From Margaritispora aquatica (Eukaryota; Ascomycota; Leotiomycetes; Helotiales; Discinellaceae): a DNA stretch of 64,000 nucleotides. Of the stretch, positions 1 through 12,365 are shown piece after piece. The stretch spans positions 134,135 through 198,134 of the forward strand of contig VJWN01000002.1 of the NCBI GenBank assembly GCA_007644065.1, given 5' to 3'. A program made the translations under genes and the position numbers. The notes below the pieces were generated by a model that searched no databases, was not told the DNA's origin, and worked only from the letters and a program-made list of their open reading frames with translations. Positions within the stretch are counted from its first letter, which is position 1; every line of letters starts with the position of its first letter.

Positions 1-257
1 CAGGGAACAAAACAGAAGTATGCTGAACAATAACACAAGCTCCTGGAAATGCAGCAACCAATGTGAAGTGTGACCCCGTACAAAGCCGAGCAGGATAACT
101 CGCCTCGAGAGGAGACTCCATATGCCATAAAAAATGCAGCATTCATGCGTACATGTGATGTAAACGCAAACCCAATCATGAATCGTAAAAGTCCTTACAC
201 GCCAAAGAAACGAATCGAGTTGCTGCCGGGTAGAGCTGCCCATGAAATAATGCTGCA

Positions 258-1964
258 CTAGCTTTCACGGGTCTCCACCATATGAGAAGTGGATGGTTTC
301 GCAGGAATTGCATCCTTATGTGAACCAAAAGAAGTGACGGATGTTGCGTCCGAGCCGCCAAAGTTGGAGTCGTCGTCATCATAATCACTATCCGTATCAT
401 CGAACTCCTTCTCAGATACCAGGACCCTATCCTTCTCGTCGCTGTAGCGGATAAGAACAGGATGATTTCCAGGAGGAAGGGTTATGCTTTCGCTACGTCG
501 ACCACGAGGGGTCATTCGAGCACTGTCATTGGTATCGCCGTCTTCGCGACTACCCCATGATGTCTGCATGATATGTTAGTTCATAGAAGCACTGGCACAG
601 GACACGATGACTTACTGTGTTGAGTGTACACAGGGCGTAGAGCTTGATCAAGCCATGGAACTGTCCAAAGAGTATTGAGATGGGGAGGTAGATGATGTCC
701 GATGGGTGGCGGATGAAGAGGCCGACTAGTTTTACGACCTTGGAGCAGAAGAGGAATGCGAATTGAGCATACCACATGTATAGTTGTCCATTTCCAGGTA
801 GGTTTCGACCAGCTTCCCAAGCGAGCCTTAAGATCACCCAGTCAAAAACAAAGGCGAGAGAAGTTGGAGTGGCTATGTGAAGAGCATATGAGCACCACCA
901 CTGTTGCCTATCATAAACTTATTAGTATCTGCACATGATGAGATAAAGTAGCTAGCTAAACTTACTTCCAAACATGTCTTTCAGTAATAGCACTAGTATA
1001 GTTACTCCTCCAGTTGCTTCGAGCCCATCGCAAACATTGGTAAAGGTACTTGGGGTTGTTCTCAAGGGTGGTTTCAATCTGACATTCCTGGTTGTATTGG
1101 ATCCAGGTCTTCCATTTGTTTGATACCAGCCAGCGTGTAATAAAGTTATCATCATCGGCATTGAGGTGGTACTGGCCCCAACGCTCAGTCTTGAACCCCT
1201 CCAAAAACAGGGGGCACTGCAGGATTTCGGCCCGGAACGCACATGTACGTCCGGACATGCACGATGTTCCACCGTCAATCCCGTGAGTTGCGGATATCTC
1301 CCAATTTCGTCGCTCGATATACACGGCACCCAGCCAGTTCCAGAGGGTTTCTTCAAGGTTGCCATTTCGAACTCTCTTGACTCTCTGATTTGGTCCAACG
1401 GCACCAACTCTTGGGTTCTCGAATGGTGCCAAAAGCCATGGCAAAATTGTCTTTGGCCACGTGACATCGTCATCCGCCATCACCACGAAGCTTGTCTTGA
1501 CCTCTGGAATTGCCTCGCAGACTTGCACACGCTTGTTCGCAATTGGGACATGGAATGTTCGGATATTTGAAGCTTCCAAAGACTTGGCAAATGCAATGAG
1601 TTTCTCATATTTGTCCGTGGTTGTTACGAGAAGCAGCTCGAATGGTTGGCAGACCAAGATGCTTTGGAGAGATTCCCTCAATTCCTCGAAATTATTATGG
1701 ATTGTGGGTATTATAACCGTAACATCCTTGACCGTGTAAGAGGGCTCTTCGGGGATGGGCTTTGACTTGTACCGCCAGTGGCTGAACGAGTTAACTAGCA
1801 AGCGAAAATATCTGTGTAACCTAGTAATCCAGAAATCAGTCCTTGAGTTTCAACGGGCTTCTCATGTACCGCAACGCATATCAAGGAGTAACTTACCAAA
1901 GAAAACAGAAGCTATAGAGTGCAGCCTTGTCGGACATCGACTCAAATAATGTTGAGATGTACAT
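258..1964 (-). CDS. Family 2 glycosyltransferase (polysaccharide synthase, Cps1/hyaluronan-synthase-like)
   Basis: Membrane-bound processive GT2 enzyme, expected to build a polysaccharide from UDP-sugars at the plasma membrane. Exons read on the minus strand: 1964-1897, 1820-966, 907-616, 563-258, all with GT-AG junctions in phase, giving 506 residues. Visible motifs: a DDD metal-binding triplet in MADDDVTWP (about residues 139-141), a second acidic triplet NADDDNF (about 245-247), and the QCLRW signature (284-288) that marks the acceptor site of processive GT2 enzymes. Hydrophobic stretches flank the catalytic domain (ALYSFCFLW at the start; the 907-616 exon is largely membrane-like). The C-terminal tail (563-258) is acidic and serine-rich and looks disordered. 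The ATG at 1964 was chosen because it is in phase with the first short exon and directly precedes a membrane segment. The family is known from hyphal-growth and virulence work in plant-pathogenic fungi; the polysaccharide it makes here is unknown. Confidence 0.88.
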
Positions 1965-4900
1965 TTTGGCCGGACTTTTCAACGTGACAAGAGAGGAAAC
2001 TCGAAATATCAACGGAGAAATATGGAGTTTTGGGGGCGAGATTAAGCTGGCGGACAAGCAAAAATCATATGTTGACTGAATGAATATGTGAGTTGGAAAT
2101 CACTGTTTTATATCTTGATATTTCTCTCTGTATGAGGGAAGGAGCTTTGCTGCTGAAGATCGAGTGATTCAAGTGATGGAAGGTGTGGCTTGGAGTTGCT
2201 TTTGACTAAGACGGCGGGAGGCGTTCGGTCCAGTAGGTAAATAGAAGAAATGGTTGATTCAACTTGTGGCAGTTATTCTGGAGGCTTTGAAAGGTTTCAG
2301 CCGCTGATAGTGAGACTGATATTTCGGCTGGTGCTTTTTCCGCCAAGATTCCGTAGAAAGTCGATCTCCAAAGAATTGGGAGATATCCGAGTTATTCACT
2401 GGGACCAGCCGTGAAAAAAAAAGACAATTTCTCAAATGCAGCCCCGATTTCTGCCAGAATGCAGCTTTCCAGTTACAGACACGGAGATGTAATTTGTCGT
2501 GTCCTGTAGTCGTGCTTCCACCAGGATAGGCGGCGTGGTTGTTTGAACGAAGGACGAAAGAACAGTGAGACAATGGCAAGAGACGGTTTGGAGTTCAAGA
2601 GGGACTTCTTTACTACTCAATTGATCAATTGAAAGCAACCAGAGAGAGACTCCTTGAGGTGACACGGTATATGAGAGTTTCGCCGAGATGTCATGCTGCA
2701 GACTCAAGAGCCAAATCCTACCTCAGGGTTCGAAGGGACTCTATATAGTTCAGCCACGAAGGTTGGGGACGGAACCAAGGACCAGCAGTCCATCGTGAGG
2801 AGCGTCTAGAGTGCGGACGCGAGACCCGATCAGTCATTTTTATGGTCAGACTTGAGAACTTGAGCGTGAGAGGGCAACCTAGGTCAGTAGTGTCGAGGAT
2901 GTCCGACAAGTCAGGGATCGAGATGGGATGGATCATGGAGGAGAGTGGAGAGAAACATCAAAGTGGAGTCGCCTCTTTAGAGACAAGACAAGTCAAGAAA
3001 AGGCTTGGACGGGGTGGTGGTGGATGTGGAGGACCTGATGCAGGATGAAGGAAAGGGTGGATAATAGAAAATATAAAATAAAAAAGGCGCGTCAGGAAAT
3101 TCACCAAGAAAGGTGGTGGAGTAAGGGTATTGAAGGTACGACTAGAAAGGTGGAGGAGATGGGAAGGGGGGGGGGGGGGTGAAGGATGAGGTGGTGGTTG
3201 AGATCGAAAGACACTAACTTAGAGAAGCATAGTATGTGAATAATATGGAGAAATATAACGGAAACAAAAGATGCAAGTTACGGACGCCCCGCCATCCTCG
3301 ACAAAAAGTCAACATATCCGCACATACACATACGCTTTACCGGCGCCACCAAAACCCACTATTTGGCGCATCTTCATTCATGAGACATGAGACGCTGATA
3401 ACTATGGACAAGCATGTTGAAGAAGCCTGTCGAGAATGCTCAGAGGTTTGTGATGAGTTCTCGCTACGATGTGCCCGCTTAGTGGTCTCACACACACCAT
3501 TGCAACCGCTATCATCTTCTTCAATCACTGCCATGTCTGAGATTAGTCCAGCCGTACTCCATAGCACTACTCATTCACAAATGCCAATGGCATCCAATTG
3601 TGTTTGGTGAGCCCTTGGATACCATCTTTAGACCTCAATCTAAAGTCAAATCACGTTCAAACGAAGTTTGATAGGCTCTCAGTGGTGGATATTAATATTC
3701 CCATCTGGAACTCGCTGCTGATCATCTTGTTTCTTACGGCCATCTGTTTTCTTGCAATTCTACAACAATAGTGAGACAGCCTGAAAAGGCTCGAGACGGA
3801 TCCATCTTTCGATGCTAGCTGCTTGTCGCGCCGTGGCCATGGCTTTTTTTCGCGATATATATTCAGATCCATGACCTTGCTAGAGTATCGGTTTGCGCAA
3901 TTGCGTCTTGTTTTTAGACTCATGCACAGAGCCCGATGAGGCCATCACAGAGATCACCAAAGGGGAACCTAGTGCGGACCTTCAAGCCTTCTCCAGCAAA
4001 ATCTCACTGGCCACTCAGCGGCCAAGAGCATGGGAGTGAGAGGCGCTTCACTAGCGGCCTTGTGCAGGGCGCCAGGCAGGCAGGTCGAAGCTCGTCGATG
4101 CTCTGCAGCCTGCAGTGTGCAGTGTGCAGATGCCAGACCATTTTGTGCAGAAGAAGTTAGATTCATGACCAGGGTGCTGGCAATAATGGCAATAATAATG
4201 TGAAGTGAGGCGATTGTGATGGCGTCTTGAGGAACGAGGTGGAGGCAATGGTGGGCGGCGAGGAGGGGCAGCCTCGAAGATTCACTGCAGTGCCATTACA
4301 GTATTATGTCATGGCATTGATGGTGTAGAGAGGGCTCGTAATTCGTCTCTCGTGATGCATCATCAATAGTGGCGGTGGTGGTGATGATGATGGTGGTGGG
4401 GTGTCTGGTGGATTTGGGGGACGGGTTCATGGGTTGGCGAACTGGTCAATTGATCAAATTGATAGCGAAGATGGTGCCAGTATAATTGCCAGCATTCGTC
4501 AGAATTCAACAATCTTTTCAGCTTTGACTCGAGCCACATTGAAATTAACCAGCAAAATCGGCGCCGGGCAAATTTTAGGAGAGCACGAGGTATGTAATGT
4601 ACTCCGTATATTGTCTTCCGTTGAGGTTCCTCTGTCACCGAAAGAGGGGTTTGTCGGTTAGCGCAAGCTCCGTTAGATATGCGGTATATCACAATATTAG
4701 TTGATTCACTAAAGCTACCTGAACAACCATTAAATAGAGTCCAAGACTTGGAGCTCTGATGACCTATCGAGTATTCTTTCCAGAGTTTGTAAGCAGAAGC
4801 CTAATAGGGTACAAAGTAATTTGCAAGGTTATGATCATTGACAAGGAAGTAAGTAGACTGACATGCGAGAAACTCTCAATGCTACCTCTTCTCGTCCGCC

Positions 4901-7900
4901 AAGCATAAGTCCATCGGACAGGTTGCCAATCCAAACAAACAAATCGTTGTTACACAGCCGGCGAGAAATTGTTCCTCGATTCGACTAGTGTTTCACTGCA
5001 TCTCTTTCTTCCGAGAAAACCGATGAGGCGATACTCACGCAGTAGCCGCTGAAAAGCCCATGTTTAGCCACTTGTAGTCATGATTTCGGCTTAAAGGTAA
5101 GAGCTTGATCATGGATGAAGGGGACTGGGCATCGTGGCGGGGTCCTCGCTGACTAGAGCACTAAGCGCGAGTATCAAAGTGGAGAATGGATACCTAACTA
5201 ACTACAGTACCTGTCACAACAACTGAGGTGAATATCGGAGATACTTTGTGGATTGAAAGCAAGCGCCGCCGAAGATTAACAGACCAAGGACACACAGGGA
5301 GAGAGACAGAGAGAGAAACGCACCTTAGGTACCCGATAACAACAATCATGGACACGGCTAATATTCTCGTCAAAATTAAGATTGTTTGCGGCACTGCACT
5401 GCACTGTACCGCGAGCGTTGAGATGCTGCAGCAAGCGCTTCCCTAATGGGTGAGAGTAAAGTTAAGAAGTACATAGGATATTTCGGGAACAACCACCGCA
5501 CGTTTTCGCATTGTCTCATCTTTCGGTCTGTCCTAAACTGATCTTGAAATCGAGCACGGAAGCACGTCTGACTTCCCCTATTAACCATGACTGGGAAGAG
5601 ACGTGGATCAGTACATGGCAGGTACATGAACACCCCTCCTAAATACTCATGAAGGTTGCAATATGCTACATACTTCATCCGGAGGTAGGTCAATGTGAGC
5701 CTCGACTGTATTGAGGTCGATTTTATGAAGTTTTAATTCGAAATTGTGTACTAGTACTTGGATTATTTACACTGACAGTACTAGTACTTACCTAACACGT
5801 ACCTATCTAGTACTTAGTGTTGGATGAACCACGGGTGAGAAGACCAAAAACGAATGCGGAGCCGACTCCAATTTTGGCCAATTGCGGGATGGGAATGCCA
5901 GTAGACACACTAAGTGGCGTGTGCTTGCTTATCTTCAGCAAAACTTCAATGCCCTCCTAGTCCTTTTTTCTCGTCCTCGACTGCCCCTCCTTTCGTAAAC
6001 CCGAACTTCGCTTGACTTGCAAGATTTCAAACAGTGACTATACTGGACATGTCCTAGTATCTCCATTACAGCATAGTACCTTGAAGTGACAATGATGGAG
6101 TTAAATAGGTACAGAGAATATTCATTGTTTGGAGGCTCAGTGGAAATCTAGACACAATCAGGCGCAGCTGTCGATCTTTTCCCCGTTCTCTTTCGACCAC
6201 GGTTCTAGCCAACCTATCTGAAGTAGAATCTCGGAACGGCGAGTAATGTATCGACATATCTTAGGACCTTCCGAAAAGGTGGACTACCGGCGGGCATTTC
6301 CTCCCAATATTCACATGTCGAGCCAACCATCAGCACATTATTCGAGGACCACCTCACACTCAAAAAACCATCTCCCAACCATCTCGCATCTCAGGCCCGA
6401 AAACTTATTGCTGCAACGATTGGAGTCCCAGAAAACAAGCTGCAGTAGTATCAAGCAGTCTGATACAGATTTGAAAGTCCATACATAATCTTTTCGAAAT
6501 TTTCCATCTCATCCTTGAGTGCATGGAGACGCATCGAATGACTTTGAGACTTCTGGCACTCGACACGGATTTTCTTTGTTTGAACAGCAATAGCCTCAAT
6601 TCATTCGGACCCCAATGGCCGTGGTATCATGAAATTTGGTTCAAACCAAGGATACATCATTGGCAACTCCGATAATGAAACGGATGCACGGCTTTATGCA
6701 CGAGATCGATTATAGCTGAAGACATTTCAACTCCACAGACCTGTGGGGACAACTGTCATTTTTTTGGTGGCTGTCCGAGGCTGTCCTCAATCTTAGAAGT
6801 CCTTTGACAGCCAAAGTCAGGTCTACGGATCCGATAGCGAAGGTCAACGTTGAGAAATATTGAGAGCCTTTCTCAATAGGTCTCAAGCAGGTAAGACGTG
6901 TGCACTCAAATGCTCAGGTTGAAACTTCACGTATAGGAACAGTCAAGAGGAGATTCCGAGTCAGACCCAAGGCGTTCTTGAAGATTTCCGAGATATCGTC
7001 CTCATTTCACCACCTACCTCTGTGTGCTGTCTTTCTTTCGTTCTTCTCAGCTTCAACCTAGCCTTCCAAGCTGTTATTGCATGTATTAATTCCCTCCATG
7101 AGACCCCCAACGGAAGTGACTTGCCTAGCCTGCGACATGCTGTTGCCATGCAACGTGGAAGTATCAGAATTTTGATACTGATATGATTCTTTTTCCCCCT
7201 TTCCCCCACAGTTTTTGAGGGGTTTGGATTGAGTAAAAGATCATCTTGAAAGATGAACCAACATATTCCCGTGTTGATCGCACAATCTCGCTAAAACAAT
7301 TATCATGAGCTCACATTCCCAACTGTAGCTCTCATTTCCCCAAAATCTAAGGTATGGTGGGTGGATAGTGCTACAGAGATCGGCGCATATCCGTTTGAGG
7401 CTCTTGTCCTGCACAGCAACAGCGGGTAGCACAGACTTCCGCTGTCTCGACCAGTGGTTAAAACATGAAGAATAATAAAGCATGTAGATCATATCACGTT
7501 TTCTGGACGTAATTCGCAATAAAGCTGACGCTCTCCCGCAAAAGTGACAGTGCTCCCGCACAGCAACAGATCTCTGTATGGCCATGGTGGAGAAAACCCC
7601 CCCACCTTCAGGTACCTTTGTACTCGAATCGTACATCGCAATGCTGATCCCGATGTTTCCTTTGCGGTGACCTGTCAATCCAGCCCATGAGCCAGCCCAT
7701 GAGCCAGCAAACAAGCCCAGCCAAACCTTGCCCACACCGTAGATCTGCCCTGGCCTCTCTTCCCTTCTGCTGGCTTCCACATGCAATGATGCTGGGACGA
7801 ATAGTAATTCTCGACAAAATGATGGTGAGATTCTGTAGACATCCATCCATCTCGTCGTCGCTCCCCATTTCCAAACTCTCAAACCCGTCCCAGAGTCATC

Positions 7901-8281
7901 AAACAACCGATTTTAAAGCAACGGATGACTGTGTCAATCGTCACCGGAGTCTTCGGGATGGTCGAGGGGATGCTATCGAGAGACGGGCCTGGCCGGCCAA
8001 GGTCGCCTGGCCAGTCAGTTTACGATAACAAATAGCCCCAGGCATGTTTGAGCTGAGGCTTTCGGCTGTGCACCGACGACACACGCAATCCCATTCCTAC
8101 GAATCCACGCCGTCGCCCTCATCAACGACGTCGGACAGCTTCGCAATTGTGTTCATCGAGCCTTGTTGTGCCCTGGAATCCTGTCAGCAAACTTGCAGAG
8201 CAGTGATGTACAGTTCATGAGTTTGCGGTGATCAAAAGCCCAGGTTGGGTTGAGACTCTGACCGCTGCAACAGGACAAACA
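1965..8281. other. Long intergenic region, no gene recognised
   Basis: About 6.3 kb without a coding frame I can support. It contains a G14 homopolymer (3166-3179), a GGT/GAT trinucleotide-rich patch near 4370-4400, a small cluster of TACTAGTACTT elements (5749-5815) and a short in-frame duplication (7683-7707). The longest open frames have no family resemblance, no splice structure and no codon pattern like the neighbouring genes. The last kilobase is presumably the promoter and leader of the gene starting at 8282. Confidence 0.6.
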
Positions 8282-9424
8282 ATGTCCAGTTATCAGTCGC
8301 ACAATGGTTTAGGCGGAGGAGGAAGTGGTGGAGGAAAGTCGAGGACGAAAGTGAAGCCCATCCTGAGAAAGTTGACGGCGAGCGAAAAGAATTCACTCGA
8401 TCTAGATCGACCTATCGCCGAACAGGAGGATGGGCTCGGTATATACGACTATTCGACCACGACTGGGCCCAGACACGATATAGTTACTGGCAGGAGGGGA
8501 TATCACAACCGATCGACGAGTGTTACTTCTCAATTCTCAATAGGAAGTGGGCACGGCGGAAACTACTCTGCGGGGTCCTTCATCCATCCGTTCCAACAGC
8601 AACCTCAGAACCGCCCATATACACCTCCGATAGCATCGTCATATGCCAACTCTCTACGCGAGATAGATGACACCGACGGTACCAACAATCATAGTCCTGC
8701 ACTCACAGAGGATGAGGATCATCTACAGTTCCGCCAGCACAACAGTAACCTCAACCTCAATCTTCGCTCGGCTTCGAATCTCTCGACTCGAGCTCCCTCA
8801 ATAACTGGTCAATCTGCAAGTCCAGTTGCTTCTCATCCCCTCTCACCTCTGCGAATACAAACCAAGAACAATTCGTCTTCGCGCCTCGCTCTCGCAGCCT
8901 CGCACACCAGCCTGCACAATTTCTCCGAGCTTGGTTCTCCGACCGACACCATGACGCCGTCTTCAACAATTCGCACTTCAATGGAGAAGGGATTCCGTAT
9001 TCGCAGTCGATCTGAAGTTGACTCTCGACCCCGCACCGAGACCATTCAAGAAGCTCGCCGCAAATTCCAAGAGAAGGAGCAAGCAAAGGAGGAGAAGGCC
9101 GCTCTGGCGGATGTCAGAGCTTTGGAGAAGAAACAATACAAGGAAGCGAAGGAGATTGATCGTCAACATCGCAGATCGTCTGCCAGCGAAGCCACTCGAT
9201 CTAAGCGCTCCAAATCTGACCTTACTACCCATGAGAAGACTGAGGGTCTGTTTGGGCGCGACTACAATTCCGCCTCATATCAAGCCCCTCCATTGGCCGC
9301 AGAAGACGTCTTCATCACTCCGGCTCGCAGCAATACTGCCAAGCTAAAGACACACTCTGCCTGGACTAAATTCGTTATGTGGCTGCGAACCCGCTTCCTC
9401 CGCATGAAGAAGAAGTCGTCTTGA
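8282..9424 (+). CDS. Conserved fungal protein of unknown function, disordered with a charged helix
   Basis: Single exon, 380 residues from the ATG at 8282, which sits in a good context (ACAATGTCC). The same frame is open upstream but without an ATG. I do not assign a biochemical function. Visible features: a glycine-rich stretch near the start (about residues 10-19), then long Ser/Pro/Asn/Gln-rich sequence with many potential phosphosites (for example SPLRIQ, GSPTDTMTPSS). A strongly charged Lys/Glu/Arg helix follows (about residues 255-300; RRKFQEKEQAKEEK begins it) that could form a coiled coil, and the C-terminus is basic with an aromatic patch (WTKFVMWLRTRFLRMKKK) that might bind membranes or nucleic acid. 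It stands alone, about 6 kb from the gene before and 3 kb from the gene after. Confidence is for it being a real gene. Confidence 0.72.
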   Translation: MSSYQSHNGLGGGGSGGGKSRTKVKPILRKLTASEKNSLDLDRPIAEQEDGLGIYDYSTTTGPRHDIVTGRRGYHNRSTSVTSQFSIGSGHGGNYSAGSFIHPFQQQPQNRPYTPPIASSYANSLREIDDTDGTNNHSPALTEDEDHLQFRQHNSNLNLNLRSASNLSTRAPSITGQSASPVASHPLSPLRIQTKNNSSSRLALAASHTSLHNFSELGSPTDTMTPSSTIRTSMEKGFRIRSRSEVDSRPRTETIQEARRKFQEKEQAKEEKAALADVRALEKKQYKEAKEIDRQHRRSSASEATRSKRSKSDLTTHEKTEGLFGRDYNSASYQAPPLAAEDVFITPARSNTAKLKTHSAWTKFVMWLRTRFLRMKKKSS

Positions 9425-11033
9425 GAGACATGTAGCAGCAGCAATGGAACATAGAGTGGATGACGGATGTCTGCATTTCGCTTTTCGACATGACGAGCCA
9501 GCATTCTCCCCTCCTCATACATTTGGCGTTCGGTTTTGATATTTTGATGACCTTGCTTACAACTGCGCTTTCACTTCTCTGCACACTTTCACTTTTTCGC
9601 ACAAAAGTGGCTGCATGCTTGTACACAACGCTGGACGGCCAAGCACTTTCCAGTCAGACCGGATCACAGCACAACTTCATGACCATACTCTGCAACGGCA
9701 TAGCACAAAATTTTTCCACTCCCTTTACACACATTGAACGACGAACACGGTTTCCAATACTTTACATTTGCAGCATGGCGTTTAGGTTAGGATTTCAAGG
9801 CCTCGCTGGAAGGTGCGAGCTCTGAGCATTGCACATACAGGTTCTCCAAACTGCCTGTGATGCTGTGATGCTTCTGTTTGCTCGCTTTGAGGCTACTTGC
9901 AAGCGAGACCTTTGCAGGTTTTTATTTCTCTTCGGCCTCCTCGATGATTTACATACCCCGGCAAGAGGATGGCTTGGTGGGGCGGCTTAGGTATCTTTCA
10001 CGATATGGGCTCGACAAGGCACAATTGGAGGCACCTTGATGGATAGGGCAGGGTGGTTCTAGATCGGATTCCTCGAATTGCCACTGCGAGGGCTACATAG
10101 CAAGGTTGAACCATGATGTGATGTCTGGCTGAGTGCCAAGACGCCAACAATGGCATTGTTTTTGAAATATGGTCGTTTTTGATGCTGTGATTATTGTACT
10201 GTGTGAGTTCTAGCCAGGTTTTTGCTGAAATTGACGTGTGATGATGTGCCATTTCGCCATTGTCTCTATGCACATGCCTCGTAGCCTACCTTATCGCTTG
10301 CTGGCAAATGGAGTTAATATAAACACTGTGTACAACTTGCACAGCCAACTAACTGCCAGTCAGTCGATTGCTATGACAACAAACCCCACTTCCCTTCCTT
10401 TCTCGACGTGTTTAATGTCTATAGATATATTCAAATCAGTACCAAAAGTGAACATATGCTCCAAACTCCCGAATGTCTATCACAATGAGCAGGAAGACAT
10501 ACCGCGCACTTTCTTGCAGCTGTAGGACCTGTTAGATGGTAAGAAACGTTTTGATAATGGAATATCGGGATTAAGCTTTAATTTCAGAGCACTTCTATAG
10601 CTGTATCAAACTGTGATTCGAAGTCTGCACATTTCCTGAACCCCATTGCGAATCAGACAAGATCTCAAATATAAAAGTCACGTCCACAAAGAGACAACCT
10701 AATGAACCAATTGATGAGGTCTACAAACAAAACCACCTCAAATTTGTATTTCATTCTTCTTCTCGTTTCAATCTTCCAGTCGTCTTTTCTCCACCCTTCC
10801 TTCGCTCTCTACCTACCTACCCACCTGCCTGGCTACTTACCTATGATTGCCTCCAATCAATACAGAAAATAATATACAGAGCATTAAATCAAGTCTCAAC
10901 CCTTACCAAAACGATCCATTAAACCAAGGGTTAGCCGAGGAAAGAACTCACCTATCTGTCCCATAAAATTCAACCAAAATGAACATTTTCATCTTGAAAA
11001 GCTACCCGTGCTTTAGCATGATGGTTCTAAGAA

Positions 11034-11060
11034 TTTTTTTTTTTTTGGGGGGGGGGGGGG
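11034..11060. repeat. Adjacent homopolymers T13-G14
   Basis: Thirteen T followed immediately by fourteen G in non-coding DNA. The length of such tracts is often unreliable in assemblies. No function is implied. Confidence 0.9.
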
Positions 11061-12232
11061 CTTCGCTCTGTTCATGTCTTATCTGTCCACTTGTCGTTAC
11101 CAGCCAGGGAAAATGACACAAAGTGAATTCCTTGTGGATTGAAATAAATTCTCGAAATTCTCGAAAATCTTCTTTCTTTCTGAATTGAGAGAAATGCTGA
11201 AATTTCTCTGAGAGGAAAGTACACATGCATAATTCACACCAAAGCACAAAGTCTGCAATGTTTTTGATAGAACTACAACTCTCTGACTTAGCTTGAATAA
11301 GTGCGAGTGTATCCAGAAACTGGGGGTTGCTAGAGTAAGTACTGATGATGTCTGTCAGTGTGAGACTGAGGCGAAAAAGACTATGGAATTGGGGTTTGAA
11401 AAGTAGAAGATGGAGCTCGTCATCAATTATATTATAGAGAGGCTTTCTAGGTTATATATCCCATGTTTGGGACACAAAAATATTTGAGTTTTATATTTGT
11501 TCGCAGTGATTGCGTGAATTGCAAACAAGAACCTGGCCCCAAAAATTGATGTTCAAGTATACCGTCAAATTCTTTTTACTATCACAGAACAAACCCCCCA
11601 ATACCCATTTATCGACATCTAGGGATTCCATTTTCTATAGCGTTGATTGAGTGAGCGACCGACTATAATGAATTCCAATTATCCATTTAGAGCCTGCCCC
11701 CAGGCCATCAGTACAGTCTTATCCCAGAACGAATAAGAGCCAAAGCCATTACCCATTGTACCAAAGGTCCCCCAACTGTTCATGTGATTTGTGTTTGTTT
11801 AAAGGTCAGGATGTAACTTGGGTCTATATAGCTCGTTTGCCGACTGAGTCGACGCTAGCTATCATGCTTGGGTTGGCAGTACTCTTTCTTTTATTGACAG
11901 GGACAAACGGAGTGCTAGCTTAACAAGACATGAAGCAGTGACTTAGACGATTCTATATAATAATTTTTGTGAAATCTAATTGGCTATTTGTTAGCAATTA
12001 GAATAAAGGTAATTCTGTTGGAGTTGAGTTTTGGCTATCTTGAATCTTAGGCCTGATTCTTATCTAGTAGTTGTATTCGGATCGCAAGCTTGTACTTATC
12101 TTCAAGAAGATAAGTTGCTCGTAATTAATTTACTAAATGAAAATGCCGTTAGACAAACTAGGCCATCAATAAAAACTTTCATAATCCATCCCTTCTTCAC
12201 GGCTAAACAAATTATTTACGATATATCCTACC

Positions 12233-12310
12233 ACTTCACCCAATCACCAGCTCTGGATATCATTGCAACTTCACCCAATCACCAGCTCTGGATATCATTG
12301 CAACTTCACC
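12233..12310. repeat. 35-bp tandem direct repeat, 2.2 copies
   Basis: Two perfect 35-bp copies (12233-12267 and 12268-12302), each beginning ACTTCACCCAATCACC, plus the first 8 bases of a third. It lies about 55 bp beyond the stop codon of the flavin oxidase gene on the minus strand, so it is probably in its 3' untranslated or terminator region. It looks like a recent slippage duplication. Confidence 0.95.
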
Positions 12311-12365
12311 GACTCCATTAACTATCAGCAAGTAGACGTACTCCTCTAAGCCAAACATTCCCTCT

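Larger units (their letters stand above)
9425..12365. other. Intergenic region, no gene recognised
   Basis: About 2.9 kb with AT-rich, stop-dense sequence. It holds a T13 tract directly followed by G14 (11034-11060), a run of CTAC-like repeats near 10810-10850, and the 35-bp tandem repeat listed separately. I see no protein family, tRNA or other RNA gene here. Confidence 0.55.

Noticed and set aside
3166..3179. G14 tract as a possible G-quadruplex or functional element
   Set aside because: A lone homopolymer in non-coding DNA with uncertain length; no context supports a function.
7241..7906. 221-codon minus-strand open frame
   Set aside because: Lies in the presumed promoter of the gene at 8282, has no family resemblance, and its GSWAGSWAG repeat simply reflects a short DNA duplication.
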